Source: SOJA01 sp964598485
GTDB lineage: Archaea > Thermoproteota > Bathyarchaeia > Bathyarchaeales > Bathycorpusculaceae
DNA length: 64,000 nucleotides
Assembly: GCA_964598485.1 (NCBI GenBank)
Contig: CAZRCD010000001.1
Coordinates: 558,001 to 622,000, forward strand
Direction: 5' to 3'
This document shows, piece by piece, positions 8,539-18,301 of this stretch. Made by a program: the position numbers and the translations under genes. Every line of letters starts with the position of its first letter. Position 1 is the first letter of the stretch. Below the pieces are notes generated by a model. It saw only the letters and a program-made list of their open reading frames with translations. It had not been told where the DNA came from and searched no databases.

Positions 8539-8777
8539 CTTCGTCTAGATTCTTGACGTCACTCATTTCTCACAAAACCATTCACTTAGATACGCATGCG
8601 CGCATTCAAATTCTGGGAGAAGCTTCTATTTTAGATTTCGCCGGAACACAAGTGCGCGCGAGTGCATCAGGTTGCGTATGAAGTTCGCCAAAGAAAAAAC
8701 GGTTTGGTCTAACCCCTTCCTAGAAGCTTTTAAACTAAACTTTAAATGTGGCAACTATGCATTTATAAAATTGAAAG

Positions 8778-9335
8778 ATGAATGTGAGGAGACAGTTCTT
8801 GAGTGCGAAAAAAGATTTTTATGAGAAGGCAAAAAAGCAGATGCGTGTTTCTGAGCGTATTCTTGCAGCAATGCCAGGGTTCCGCGGTTATAAGGAAAAA
8901 GAGTTGCGGCGAGAATCTGATAGGCTTATCAGGAACCATTTATATCGAATGTTTTCTGAAGCGAAAAGTGACCTTAAAAATGTTTTTCAGAAATTGTCTG
9001 AGCGCCGTTTATTTGAAGTTTTGACAGATGTGGACCGCCTTGTCGCAAAATTTGACCGTGTAGCAGCAAAGATTGATCATGCTTCTTATGGGTATGCTGG
9101 CTTCTTTAACATAGTGAAGGTTGAAGAGGCGAATCTTGACAGAATGATTGATTTTGACAACAAGCTAGTTGATGACGTAGAGAAAATAGTCAATGAAGTT
9201 GAAGCGTTTAAAACGGAAGTCATGAAACAAGAAATCAAAAAGGCAAAAGAGCACACACAGCATCTGGTTGAAACGTTGGAGGCTTTTGAGAAAACTTTTG
9301 ATAAGAGAGGCGAAGTAATATTAGGAGTGAGTTAA
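8778..9335 (+). CDS. helical coiled-coil protein of an SPFH operon
   Basis: A 185-residue, highly charged, almost entirely helical protein. Likely coiled-coil segments lie at about 50-110 and 120-180. There is no membrane span or metal motif, and I do not recognise the family. It ends one base before the SPFH protein gene, so the two are surely co-transcribed and the product may act as a partner or scaffold. A TTTATAAAA element at 8763-8771 is too close to the ATG at 8778 for a normal leader, so translation may begin at an in-frame GTG (8784) or at TTG 8799, which has GAGGAG seven bases before it. Confidence 0.75.
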   Translation: MNVRRQFLSAKKDFYEKAKKQMRVSERILAAMPGFRGYKEKELRRESDRLIRNHLYRMFSEAKSDLKNVFQKLSERRLFEVLTDVDRLVAKFDRVAAKIDHASYGYAGFFNIVKVEEANLDRMIDFDNKLVDDVEKIVNEVEAFKTEVMKQEIKKAKEHTQHLVETLEAFEKTFDKRGEVILGVS

Positions 9336-9336
9336 G

Positions 9337-10305
9337 ATGCCGCAGGTTATAGACTGGAAAAACCCAGGTGCAGAAGACATTCTGTGGAGATATCCAAACG
9401 AAGAAATCACATGGGGCGCCCAGCTAATAGTACATGAATACGAAGTCGCAGTGTTTTTCAGAGACGGCAAATCCTACGATGTTTTCGGTGCAGGAAGACA
9501 CACATTAACAACACTGAACTTGCCATTAATTACTGGATTGCTGACACGAATTGCTGGATATGGCGAAAAACCTTTCAAAGCAACAGTAATTTTCGTCTCA
9601 ACAAAGGTTTTCGCTGGAAAATATGGAACGCGAGCCCAAACGACTGAGCTTGCGCCATTACAAGTGCACGGTTCTTTCTGGTTCAAGGTTGAAAATCCGC
9701 AGCTCTTCGTGAACGAGGTTGTTGGTGGACAAAAGGCATACTCAACTGAAGATGTTAACAATTATCTGCGTGGTTTCTTAAATGAGAAAATGATTGATGA
9801 GCTCTCGCATTATGATTTGATCACTGTTTTTACAAGACTTGATGAGACATCGATGGTCGTGAAAAACGCCATTTTAGACTACTTTAAGCGAATAGGTTTG
9901 GAATTGACAGACCTGCGATTTGAAGGGATAGACACGACACCGGAATATCGGGAGCGGTTGTTCTGGCTTAGAACTGGAGGGGCTAGACCAGAGGAAGTGT
10001 TGCGAATGGAGACTGTGAAGAAGGCTGCTGAAGAGCTTGGAAAATCATCTGGAGCTGGCTTGGGAACGGGTATGGTGCTTATACCGCAAGTTATGACGCC
10101 TACGGGTCCAGCGCAGGCACCAGCTGCTGCCTTAGTGATTTGTCCAAAATGCGCCGCGAAAGTCCCAGCTACTTCGAAGTTCTGTCCTGAATGCGGAACA
10201 CAGCTTACTCCCCCAAGTGCTGGAACAATTAAATGTCCAAAATGTGGAAAACTTATTCCTTCAACCTCAAAGTTCTGTCCAGACTGTGGAGCCAAAATAG
10301 AATAA
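9337..10305 (+). CDS. SPFH/Band-7 domain protein with two C-terminal zinc ribbons (YdjI/virion-core-like)
   Basis: A 322-residue protein. The first 220 residues match the SPFH branch that includes bacterial YdjI and poxvirus virion-core-like proteins (COG4260): WKNPGAEDILWRYPNEEITWG at the start, HEYEVAVFFRDGK and a central LQVHGSFWFKVENPQLFV. A proline/alanine-rich linker leads to two zinc ribbons, C269/C272/C283/C286 and C300/C303/C314/C317. SPFH proteins oligomerise at membranes; this one has no obvious N-terminal membrane helix, so it may be peripheral. It sits between a coiled-coil protein and a small membrane protein, a likely three-gene operon. Confidence 0.88.
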   Translation: MPQVIDWKNPGAEDILWRYPNEEITWGAQLIVHEYEVAVFFRDGKSYDVFGAGRHTLTTLNLPLITGLLTRIAGYGEKPFKATVIFVSTKVFAGKYGTRAQTTELAPLQVHGSFWFKVENPQLFVNEVVGGQKAYSTEDVNNYLRGFLNEKMIDELSHYDLITVFTRLDETSMVVKNAILDYFKRIGLELTDLRFEGIDTTPEYRERLFWLRTGGARPEEVLRMETVKKAAEELGKSSGAGLGTGMVLIPQVMTPTGPAQAPAAALVICPKCAAKVPATSKFCPECGTQLTPPSAGTIKCPKCGKLIPSTSKFCPDCGAKIE

Positions 10306-10316
10306 GAGGCAACTAG

Positions 10317-10661
10317 ATGAGTGGAAACGGAAATCGAGGACTACTATCCATCGGAATTTTCTTGATAATCCTAGTAGTTTCCATAATCCTCTATACGCCA
10401 TTGGATCTGATTGACTGGTCGTTGATTCCAGCCCTAATACTCGCGTTATACGGTTGCTGGACAATAGCGTTAGCTGGAATGAGAACTTCAAACCCGCACA
10501 AATATGAGCGTGGTCCATTCAGCACATTTGCTATGGGTCTAATACTGATAGCGATTGGCGGAGCATGGTTTATGTACTCAATTGAGCCACTTTATTCTTT
10601 GGCGATAATACTGCTTGTGCTAGGCGTTTTAGCGATTGCTGCCGCTTTGAAAAGAAAATAA
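10317..10661 (+). CDS. small membrane protein in SPFH operon
   Basis: A 114-residue protein with four predicted membrane spans (about 8-28, 35-55, 70-90, 92-110) and short loops, ending in a basic AALKRK tail. It begins eleven bases after the SPFH gene and could be the membrane anchor or partner for it. No family is recognised. Confidence 0.75.
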   Translation: MSGNGNRGLLSIGIFLIILVVSIILYTPLDLIDWSLIPALILALYGCWTIALAGMRTSNPHKYERGPFSTFAMGLILIAIGGAWFMYSIEPLYSLAIILLVLGVLAIAAALKRK

Positions 10662-10727
10662 CTCTTCACTTTTTCTAAACATTTTTTATTCACAGACTGG
10701 TTAATGCATGTAGAGGCTAGGCATGGT

Positions 10728-12341
10728 ATGAGTGAGAAAATAATTGGTCGTGGCACATGGTACGACAAAATGGCTGCCGAGATAATTGAAAGAGAGCGGA
10801 AGCTGGGCAGAAGCTTAAACTTGATTAGAACGGAGATGGGACTTGGCGCTTCTGGGCTTCCACACGTTGGCAACCTAGGCGATGCTGCCCGTTCTTACGC
10901 TGTTACATTAGCTATCCAAGGGCAAGACTATAATTCAGAATTGATTGCCTTCTGTGACGACATGGATGGTTTACGCAAGGCTCCCGCTGGACTGCCAAAA
11001 TCTCTAGAAAAATATTTAGGCTTTCCAGTAACAGCTGTTCCAGATCCCTTTGGTTGCCATCAAAGCTACGGCGAGCACATGAGTTCGCTATTATTGGAAG
11101 CATTAGACAAGTGTGGAATAGAATACAAGCATATGTCTGGCAAAGAAGCCTATGAAACAGGATTATTGAACGAAGAAATTAGAACATTGCTTCTTAACGC
11201 GAAGAGAGTTGGAGAAATAGTTAAGGAGGAAGTTGGACAGGAACGTTACATGGGAGTCTTGCCTTATTTTCCAGTATGCAAAAACTGCGGGCGCATATAC
11301 ACCACAAAAGCCACTGAATTCTTACCAGAGGAAAACAAAGTTTTGTACGTCTGCGAGGGCATGGAAATAAAGGGACGTTGGATAGAAGGGTGCGGCTACA
11401 AAGGGGAGACAGACGTCGCTAAAGGCGAAGGCAAACTCAGCTGGAAGGGTGAATTCGCAGCTAGATGGAAAGCCTTGGACGTAAGATTTGAACCATACGG
11501 GAAAGACATAGAGGATTCTGTTAGAATAAACGACAGGATCTGCCGAGAGATCCTAGGGTTTGAACCGCCTATGCACGCACGCTACGAAATGTTTCTTGAC
11601 AAGGCTGGAAGAAAAATCGCCAGTTCCGTGGGAAATGTTCTAACTCCTCAAGTCTGGTTTCGTTACGGCTCACCCCAGTCTTTGCTCGTGCTTATGCTGA
11701 AAAGATTCGTTGGAACCCGTACACTAGACGTGACAGATATTCCATTCTACGTGAACGAACTGGACCATTTAGAGGACATATACTTCGGAAAGAAACCAAT
11801 AAGAGACGAGAAGGAACGAGCTAAGCTTCAAGGTTTGTATGCATATTGTTGGGCGTTAAAGCCGCCTGGAAAACCAAGCATTCATGTGCCATATAACTTG
11901 CTGGCTTTCTTGGCTAAGATGGCACCGAAGGGACGTGAAGAAGAATTCATTACTGAAAAGCTTCGAAGTTACGGATATTTGCAGAAAGACGAAACGCTTG
12001 ATGAAAACTTGAAGAAGCGAATTGAATTTGCGTTTAATTGGGTAAGGGATTTTGAAGCAATAAAAGAAACCATCATAAGCCTAACCGTGGAAGAGAGACA
12101 AGCGACAAAAGAATTGATTGAAACGCTAAAGATTGAAGATGAAGCTGAAAAAACACAAAACGCCATATTCAACACTGCCAAAAAGTACAACCTGAAACCT
12201 GCAAGGTTCTTCAAAACGTTGTATATGATTCTTGTAGGCGTGCCACGAGGACCAAGACTGGGTCCTTACATACTTACCATGGGAAGACAAAACGTGATTA
12301 ATGCTCTGCAAAACGCATTAAGCAACCAAGAGATAGTATAG
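10728..12341 (+). CDS. lysS: lysyl-tRNA synthetase, class I
   Basis: Attaches lysine to tRNA-Lys with ATP. This is the archaeal class I type, unrelated to the usual class II bacterial enzyme. The class I HIGH-like motif is PHVGNLG (about 45-51) and the KMSKS-like loop is KIASSVGN (about 296-303). A four-cysteine zinc-binding region is visible (CKNCG near 184-188, with further cysteines near 209 and 222). The length of 537 residues is normal. ATG at 10728 is preferred; ATG at 10704 would add eight residues (MHVEARHG) not typical of the family. It appears to be transcribed alone. Confidence 0.95.
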   Translation: MSEKIIGRGTWYDKMAAEIIERERKLGRSLNLIRTEMGLGASGLPHVGNLGDAARSYAVTLAIQGQDYNSELIAFCDDMDGLRKAPAGLPKSLEKYLGFPVTAVPDPFGCHQSYGEHMSSLLLEALDKCGIEYKHMSGKEAYETGLLNEEIRTLLLNAKRVGEIVKEEVGQERYMGVLPYFPVCKNCGRIYTTKATEFLPEENKVLYVCEGMEIKGRWIEGCGYKGETDVAKGEGKLSWKGEFAARWKALDVRFEPYGKDIEDSVRINDRICREILGFEPPMHARYEMFLDKAGRKIASSVGNVLTPQVWFRYGSPQSLLVLMLKRFVGTRTLDVTDIPFYVNELDHLEDIYFGKKPIRDEKERAKLQGLYAYCWALKPPGKPSIHVPYNLLAFLAKMAPKGREEEFITEKLRSYGYLQKDETLDENLKKRIEFAFNWVRDFEAIKETIISLTVEERQATKELIETLKIEDEAEKTQNAIFNTAKKYNLKPARFFKTLYMILVGVPRGPRLGPYILTMGRQNVINALQNALSNQEIV

Positions 12342-12423
12342 ACTTTGCATTTTCTTCGTGAAAGAATTTATATTCTTAGTTTAGAGATATTTTCGCCATA
12401 AAACTTGGGTCGAGGGAAAAACT

Positions 12424-13590
12424 TTGGATTTTGAGTTGACTGAAGAGGAGAAGATGGTTGTTGAGGCAGCTGCTGACATAGCTAAGGATTTTGGTCCAGA
12501 ATATTGGCGGGAGAAAGATAAGAATCATGAGTTTCCTGAAGATTTTTGGAAGACTTTGATTGAGGCTGGTTTTCCAGGCATAATCATCCCCGAAAAGTAT
12601 GGTGGAGGCGGGATGGGAATGTTTGATATGATTTTGGCTATGGAGACTTTGGTTTCTGAGGGTTGCGGGTTGGGTGGTGAATGGTTTCTGTGTTTGTCTT
12701 CTGTGTTTGGCGGCTTGTCCATTGTGAAACATGGGAATGAGAGTCAGAAGGAGAAGTATTTGCCGAAGATTGCCAAGGGTTTGGAGTTTTGTTTGGCTTT
12801 GACTGAGGCTGATGCTGGGACGAATACGTTGAACACTCGGACTATGGCTGTGAAAGAAGGCGATGAATATGTGATTAATGGGCAGAAAATGTTTATTTCA
12901 GGGGCTGACCGGGCTAAGGGAATGTTGCTCGTAACAAGGACGACTGCTTTGGAGAAGGTTACGAAGAGAACTTTGGGTTTGAGCTTGTTTGTTGTGGATT
13001 TGCCTGATCCTGCGGTTGAGATTATTCCTATTGAGAAGCATGGGATTAATTATTCGAAGACCTTTGAAGTTTACATTAGTGACCTTAAGGTTTCTGAGGA
13101 AAGCTTGTTGGGTGAGGTGGATAAGGGTTGGTATTTTGTTTTGGATACTCTGAATCCTGAGAGGATGTCTTTCTCGGCGGCTGCTTGTGGGCTTGGGCTT
13201 TTGGCTATAAGGAAGGCTGTTAATTATGCTAAGGAAAGGAAGGTTTTTGCTGTGCCTATTGGTTCGCATCAGGCTCTTCAGTTTCCGTTGGCTGAGGCTA
13301 AGGCAAAGATTGAGGCGGCTAGACTATTGAATTACAAGGCTGCTTGGCTTTACGATAAAGGCGAACGTTGCGGTGCTGAGGCTAACATGGCTAAGGTTGC
13401 TGCTGTTGAGGCTGGTACTGAAGCTGTTTATCATGCTATGCAGACTTTTGGTGGTTATGGTTATGCTGTTGAGTATGATGTGGAGCGTTGGTGGAGAGAG
13501 GTAAACCTGATTAGGCTTGCGCCTGTGACTCATCAGATGGCTTTGGCCTTCATAGGCGAACATGTTCTGGGCTTGCCGAAATCCTACTAG
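12424..13590 (+). CDS. acyl-CoA dehydrogenase
   Basis: A flavoenzyme of 388 residues that oxidises an acyl-CoA to the enoyl-CoA. The family pattern is complete: helical N-terminus with LTEEEKMVVEAAADIAKDFG, the FAD/substrate region LALTEADAGTNT (about 119-130), GQKMFISGADRAKG, and the C-terminal MQTFGGYGYAVEYDVERWWR. The start is a TTG (12424) with GAGGGA seven bases upstream. Its coding strand is strikingly G/T-rich compared with lysS upstream and the DUF308 gene downstream. Substrate chain length is unknown, and no electron-transfer flavoprotein gene is nearby. Confidence 0.93.
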   Translation: MDFELTEEEKMVVEAAADIAKDFGPEYWREKDKNHEFPEDFWKTLIEAGFPGIIIPEKYGGGGMGMFDMILAMETLVSEGCGLGGEWFLCLSSVFGGLSIVKHGNESQKEKYLPKIAKGLEFCLALTEADAGTNTLNTRTMAVKEGDEYVINGQKMFISGADRAKGMLLVTRTTALEKVTKRTLGLSLFVVDLPDPAVEIIPIEKHGINYSKTFEVYISDLKVSEESLLGEVDKGWYFVLDTLNPERMSFSAAACGLGLLAIRKAVNYAKERKVFAVPIGSHQALQFPLAEAKAKIEAARLLNYKAAWLYDKGERCGAEANMAKVAAVEAGTEAVYHAMQTFGGYGYAVEYDVERWWREVNLIRLAPVTHQMALAFIGEHVLGLPKSY

Positions 13591-13693
13591 GATTTAGGCA
13601 TGGAAGAGGTGTGCTAGTTTCTCTGCATCTTCTTTCTTTTCCATCCAAAATTTATTATAGCGAGATGGATAAGAAGTTCCCTGATGGTTTAAT

Positions 13694-14254
13694 ATGAGTG
13701 AAGTGAAGTCTCCAGGTTGGTTGCGTGCTTTAGACGTTATCTTCGGTTTGATCACCATCATATTGTCAATCGTTGTTCTAGCATATCCTGAGCTTGCCAT
13801 TTTGACTCTGATTTTCGTACTTTCGTTTGCTCTGCTAGTCGTAGGGATTGCAAGGATCATCATCGGAATGTTTGGAAAGCACCTTTCAGATGGGTTACGA
13901 GCAGTTAACTTAGGAGCAGGTATACTGGCATTTGTGCTAGCAATCGTGGCTTTGCTTCATCCTCAACTTGCCACTCAAACGTTGATATATTTGCTTTCGG
14001 CCGCCCTGCTGTTGCTTGGAATCGCAAGAGTTGTAATCGGTGGATTCGCCAAGGTCTTTCCCGGCTGGCTTCGGGGTTTACTTGTAATAATAGGCCTGTT
14101 GACTATTGCTTTGTCCGTTGCGGTTTTCATGTTTGCAGACTTCGGTTTCCTAACTTTAGTCTTTATGCTTTCGTTTGTCTTTCTATTGAATGGAATAGCG
14201 AGAATTGCCTCTGGTATAACAGGTGCGCGAAGATTTGAACTTCAAGAAGTTTAG
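13694..14254 (+). CDS. DUF308 / HdeD-like membrane protein
   Basis: A 186-residue integral membrane protein with six hydrophobic spans arranged as three related hairpins (about 12-55, 68-112, 123-170), each ending in a glycine-rich ARI(I/V)(I/S)G turn. This is the hallmark of the DUF308/HdeD family, linked in bacteria to acid and envelope stress. It is followed by an MscS channel after 50 bases, consistent with a membrane-stress role. Confidence 0.88.
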   Translation: MSEVKSPGWLRALDVIFGLITIILSIVVLAYPELAILTLIFVLSFALLVVGIARIIIGMFGKHLSDGLRAVNLGAGILAFVLAIVALLHPQLATQTLIYLLSAALLLLGIARVVIGGFAKVFPGWLRGLLVIIGLLTIALSVAVFMFADFGFLTLVFMLSFVFLLNGIARIASGITGARRFELQEV

Positions 14255-14304
14255 AAGAAATACTTATCGTGTGAAGGCATGGGAGTATGGTAGGGTAGCC
14301 ATCT

Positions 14305-15120
14305 ATGTTTGATTTTCTGGATTGGTCTCTCATCTTTTTGATCCTGCAAGTTGTCGTGATAATAATTGCCAGCTTTATTTTGGTAGTAATTTTCAATCGA
14401 TTGGTGGTGAGGGTTGCTGAGGAGAAAATTAAGGTCAAAAAGGGGCGACTTGTTCATGCCCAGAGGTTCTTTCAGCTAGTTGTCTACTCAGTAGCAGTTA
14501 TTTTGATTTTATGGACTTTCAACGTTGATGTGACGGGGTTACTTGCTGGTTTAGGTATTGGGGCTCTAATAATTGGTTTTGCTTTGAAGGACATAATTGA
14601 GAATTGGGTTTCTGGGCTATTGATAATCTCAGGAAAAACCTACAGAATTGGGGACGTAATAAGAGTTGGGAATCTGACAGGCGTAGTTACGGACATTAGT
14701 CTCAGAACGACTAAACTGAAGACCTATGATAGAAACGCCATCACTATTCCAAATTCTGCGCTATTGAGGGAGAACATAATTAATCTCACTGGTGGCAAAA
14801 GGGAGACAGTAGCTTCCATCATATTTTGCGTTGACTATGTTTTTGACATTGGAAAAGCCAAGAAAGTTATCGCCAGTGTTCTTGCAAGTCACCCAAACGT
14901 AATCGTAGACGAGAATAGAAAACGAGAGATAAGATTTGTTGTACGTACTAGGGAATGGACTGTAGAGATAGAGTCGTTGTTTTGGATAAATGAACCTGAA
15001 AACGAAGAATTTATCAAATCCAAGGTTACGGAACTGGTAAAAAGGAAATTTGAGGAAGAAAAAATATGGCCGCCGATCCCCGGATTTATGAGGAAAGACT
15101 TTCTGGAAAGCAAAAAATGA
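14305..15120 (+). CDS. mscS: MscS family mechanosensitive channel
   Basis: A 271-residue small-conductance mechanosensitive channel. Two or three N-terminal membrane spans (about 9-31, 54-75, 77-100) include the pore-lining helix GLLAGLGIGALIIGFALKD with its glycine/alanine packing, followed by the beta domain (GDVIRVGNLTGVVTDISLR, TIPNSALLRENI) and the alpha/beta C-terminal vestibule domain. It opens when membrane tension rises to release solutes. It lies in a group with DUF308, a P-type ATPase, a second MscS and MscL. Confidence 0.93.
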   Translation: MFDFLDWSLIFLILQVVVIIIASFILVVIFNRLVVRVAEEKIKVKKGRLVHAQRFFQLVVYSVAVILILWTFNVDVTGLLAGLGIGALIIGFALKDIIENWVSGLLIISGKTYRIGDVIRVGNLTGVVTDISLRTTKLKTYDRNAITIPNSALLRENIINLTGGKRETVASIIFCVDYVFDIGKAKKVIASVLASHPNVIVDENRKREIRFVVRTREWTVEIESLFWINEPENEEFIKSKVTELVKRKFEEEKIWPPIPGFMRKDFLESKK

Positions 15121-15199
15121 GTTTGCCAAATGGGCGCGCTAGGGAGAATTGCTAGTCCAATAATTACTGTGAGATTTGCAGTGTTTGAATCTTCGTACA

Positions 15200-18112
15200 C
15201 TATTTCGAAAATAGCAGGGTTTGATATTCTGGGTTTACCTTGTTGTATTTATTTTGAATGGTTGAACTGATCTTGTGCCAGTCCGCTGCTATCTCTGGCC
15301 AGAATTTGCCCGCAACGTATTTCATCACGTACTCCTTCATTGGTTTTTCACGTCTAATGGTTTTCTGTTGCCAATCAATGCTGGCTAATCCTGCGCGTTG
15401 CAAGTGATGGAGGTTGTAGATGGTCTTTTTGGGGTCGATGGGATAGCTTGCACTCTCCATCAGATCTTCAAGCAGAGACGCTATGGAAATCTCGTTTTCG
15501 AAACGTAGACATATTATCGCCACGATGTCTAGAAGTCTTACTTGAGCAGCTAACATGGGCTTGATTTTTGATTTTATGAGTTGTTTGAAGTACGCCAGTT
15601 TTACCATTTCTGTCGCAGCGATGTACCCAAATACGACTAGAATTACAACTCCGAGCAAAGGCAGAGGTAGAAAGGTGAATTCAAAAAAGCTGGTGATGGG
15701 AAGGTAAATCAATGCAAAGGTTAGTAACAGGGCTATTACCGACGCCCAAATCAATTTCTTACTAGGAGGCTCGCTCTTCAAAAAGAACTTGTCCGTTCTT
15801 ATCATGAATAAAACGAATACCTCTGACAAGACAATCTCTACAAACAGGGCGGTTCTGAATAGAACATTGGATACGTTAAAAACGGAAATCAGCAGTAGAA
15901 TAAGTAATATGTCGAACATAGCACTTACTAGACCAAGAAGTCCGCCAAATTTGAAAATGTGATTTATGTCCCATCTTCTTGGGCGTACTAATTCCTCCTT
16001 TTCAACGTTATCTGTTGAAACAGCAATGACGGGAGTGTCAGTTAGAAAGTTAGCCAAGATCAGTTGAGATGGCTGCAAAGGCAAAAAATGCAGCACCGCT
16101 GAGGCAGCCCCGATGGTGTAAAGATCGCCGAAATTTCCTGCGACAGTATAGATTATATACTTGACTATGTTGCTGAATGTTCTTCTTCCTTCTCTAATGC
16201 CATCGATTATTACTTTCAAGCTTTTCTTGAGCAAGACAATGTCCGCGGCGTCTTTTGCAATGTCTGACCCTTGATCTACAGCTATACCTACATCAGCCTC
16301 TTTAAGTGCTGGGGCATCGTTCACTCCATCACCCAAGCAAGCTGTAATTCGCCCGTTTCTTCTCAGAGCCTTCACCACCCTATACTTGTGTTCAGGAGTT
16401 GTTCTTGAAAAAATGACTATTTTGTTCACTTTTTGTTGCAGCTCATCATCTGTAAGTTTGTCAACTTCTGGGCCAAGCATAACCTCATCATCTTTCACTT
16501 TCAAACCGACTTGGCGAGCGATTTCCTTTGAAACATGAGGCCCGTCACCTGTCAAGATTTTAACTTCGATTCCCAGCTTTCTGCTTAGTTTGATGGCCTG
16601 TTTTGCCGTCTTTTTGGGGGGATCCATAAATGCAATGTAGCCAAGCAGTGTGAGTCCAAATTCATCATCTTTAGAGTAGCTTTCCTTCTCTTCGACCTCC
16701 TTGTAGGCAACAGCGATTACTCTGTATCCTTTACTTCCGTACTCCTCATACAGTCTTTTCGTAGCCTCTTTTTCTTTCAACAAGCCGGCTTCATCGTTCT
16801 GCCATACGTGAGTTGAGATGTCAAGTATTGATTCTGGAGCGCCTTTTGATATGAGTAATAACTTTCCACTTGTTCTTATCACCGCGCTCATTTTTTTCCG
16901 ATTTGAGTCGAACGGCATCTCCTTTACGATGGAGTAATTTTCAAGTGCCTTTATGTCAAAGTTTTGTTTTGCATAATTCCATATTGCCGTGTCAATCGGG
17001 TTGCCTACGTCTTTCTTCTTCCTTATTGAGTTGCACAAGAGCGAATAGAGGATTAAATTGTTCTCTGGTTTTCCGTTAATGTCCATATACTTTTCAAGCG
17101 TCAGTTTGTTTTCTGTGATCGTTCCCGTTTTGTCGGTGCAGACGACATCAACGTTTCCGAGATCCTCAACAGAAACTAGTCTCTTTACAATAACACTCTT
17201 CTTTGCAAGCATTAGCGCTCCACTGGAAAGAGCTATTGTTACTACTATAGGCAATGCCTCTGGGACCATCCCGATAGCTAAAGCCAAAGAAAACAAGATA
17301 GTGCTTATTATATCCCTTACGAGGAGGACGTTAATGAGAAAAATTAGAACGACACTCGCCAAAACCACTTTTATTAGAGTGTATCCGAATTTCGTCATGT
17401 TCTTTTGAAATTCGCTTTCTCTTTTTATCTTCTTCAAGAGCAGTGCAGTTTTCCCAAGATATGTGTCTTTGCCTGTGGCTGTGACAACGCCGATTCCTTC
17501 TCCGTCTTTAACGTATGTTCCCATAAAAGCAACGTTTTTCATTTCATGAATAGAGGGGCTTTCGGCTGACATTTCTGGAGAGACTTTTCTAACAGGGTAC
17601 GACTCTCCCGTTAGGGATGATTCATCTATAGATAATTCGTCTACATTCAGTAACCTTGCATCTGCGGGAACAACATCACCAGTTCCCAACAAAACTAGGT
17701 CTCCGGGAACCAGCTCCTTGGTGTCGACATACTGCTTCTCTCCTTCTCGTATGACCTTGGCGGTAAATGTAATGTATTTTCTAAGACGTTCCAGTGCCTT
17801 CTCTGACCTGTATTCTTGGAAGAAGCCAACTAGTCCGTTAATTGCTACAATAACGATTATGATCGTTGCATCTGTAAGTTCTCCTAGAAAAGCTGCAACG
17901 ATGCTTGCCCCAATTAAAATTATCACTAGTGGGTTCTTGAACTGAGATAAGAAGACGAACAAGCCGGTCCTGACTTTTCGTTTGCTTATCTCGTTGGCTC
18001 CAAAACGGGCTAGTCTTTCGTTTACTTGCTTCTTGCTTAGCCCCTTCTCAGAGCTGTCAAGTTGATTTAGAACCTCGGAACCTGACATTAACCAGTATTT
18101 TCGAGCATACAT
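15200..18112 (-). CDS. cation-transporting P-type ATPase (P2/P3 type) with C-terminal extension
   Basis: A 970-residue ion pump. The actuator TGES motif is near 171, the phosphorylated DKTGT near 325, and the hinge GDGVNDAP near 597. Membrane spans follow the P2/P3 pattern (two pairs before the phosphorylation domain, six after). The N-terminal cation-ATPase domain (SGSEVLNQLDSSEKGLS) is present. The transported ion is probably Ca2+, Mg2+ or H+; I cannot decide. After the last span (about 850) there is an extra soluble tail of some 115 residues containing LLDIVAIICLRFENE and YNLHHLQRAGLASID. It looks like a winged-helix fold and is not standard for these pumps. Confidence 0.9.
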   Translation of the reverse strand: MYARKYWLMSGSEVLNQLDSSEKGLSKKQVNERLARFGANEISKRKVRTGLFVFLSQFKNPLVIILIGASIVAAFLGELTDATIIIVIVAINGLVGFFQEYRSEKALERLRKYITFTAKVIREGEKQYVDTKELVPGDLVLLGTGDVVPADARLLNVDELSIDESSLTGESYPVRKVSPEMSAESPSIHEMKNVAFMGTYVKDGEGIGVVTATGKDTYLGKTALLLKKIKRESEFQKNMTKFGYTLIKVVLASVVLIFLINVLLVRDIISTILFSLALAIGMVPEALPIVVTIALSSGALMLAKKSVIVKRLVSVEDLGNVDVVCTDKTGTITENKLTLEKYMDINGKPENNLILYSLLCNSIRKKKDVGNPIDTAIWNYAKQNFDIKALENYSIVKEMPFDSNRKKMSAVIRTSGKLLLISKGAPESILDISTHVWQNDEAGLLKEKEATKRLYEEYGSKGYRVIAVAYKEVEEKESYSKDDEFGLTLLGYIAFMDPPKKTAKQAIKLSRKLGIEVKILTGDGPHVSKEIARQVGLKVKDDEVMLGPEVDKLTDDELQQKVNKIVIFSRTTPEHKYRVVKALRRNGRITACLGDGVNDAPALKEADVGIAVDQGSDIAKDAADIVLLKKSLKVIIDGIREGRRTFSNIVKYIIYTVAGNFGDLYTIGAASAVLHFLPLQPSQLILANFLTDTPVIAVSTDNVEKEELVRPRRWDINHIFKFGGLLGLVSAMFDILLILLLISVFNVSNVLFRTALFVEIVLSEVFVLFMIRTDKFFLKSEPPSKKLIWASVIALLLTFALIYLPITSFFEFTFLPLPLLGVVILVVFGYIAATEMVKLAYFKQLIKSKIKPMLAAQVRLLDIVAIICLRFENEISIASLLEDLMESASYPIDPKKTIYNLHHLQRAGLASIDWQQKTIRREKPMKEYVMKYVAGKFWPEIAADWHKISSTIQNKYNKVNPEYQTLLFSK

Positions 18113-18301
18113 CTACCAACTCTAGATACCTAGAATTATTTAAGAATTCGAAATCGTGGCAACACCAAAGATTTGAAGGGATTTGCTATGTTTTTAGATC
18201 TGGGGTTCGACCAAGATGGTAAGAGTTAGGAGATATAGAACTCGGAACCTAGAGCTATTATCAATTAATTTTACTATTCCCTCTGAACCTTTCAACGTTT
18301 C

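Noticed and set aside
12525..13269. Minus-strand ORFs across the acyl-CoA dehydrogenase
   Set aside because: They mirror the skewed codon use of the real gene and show no family features.
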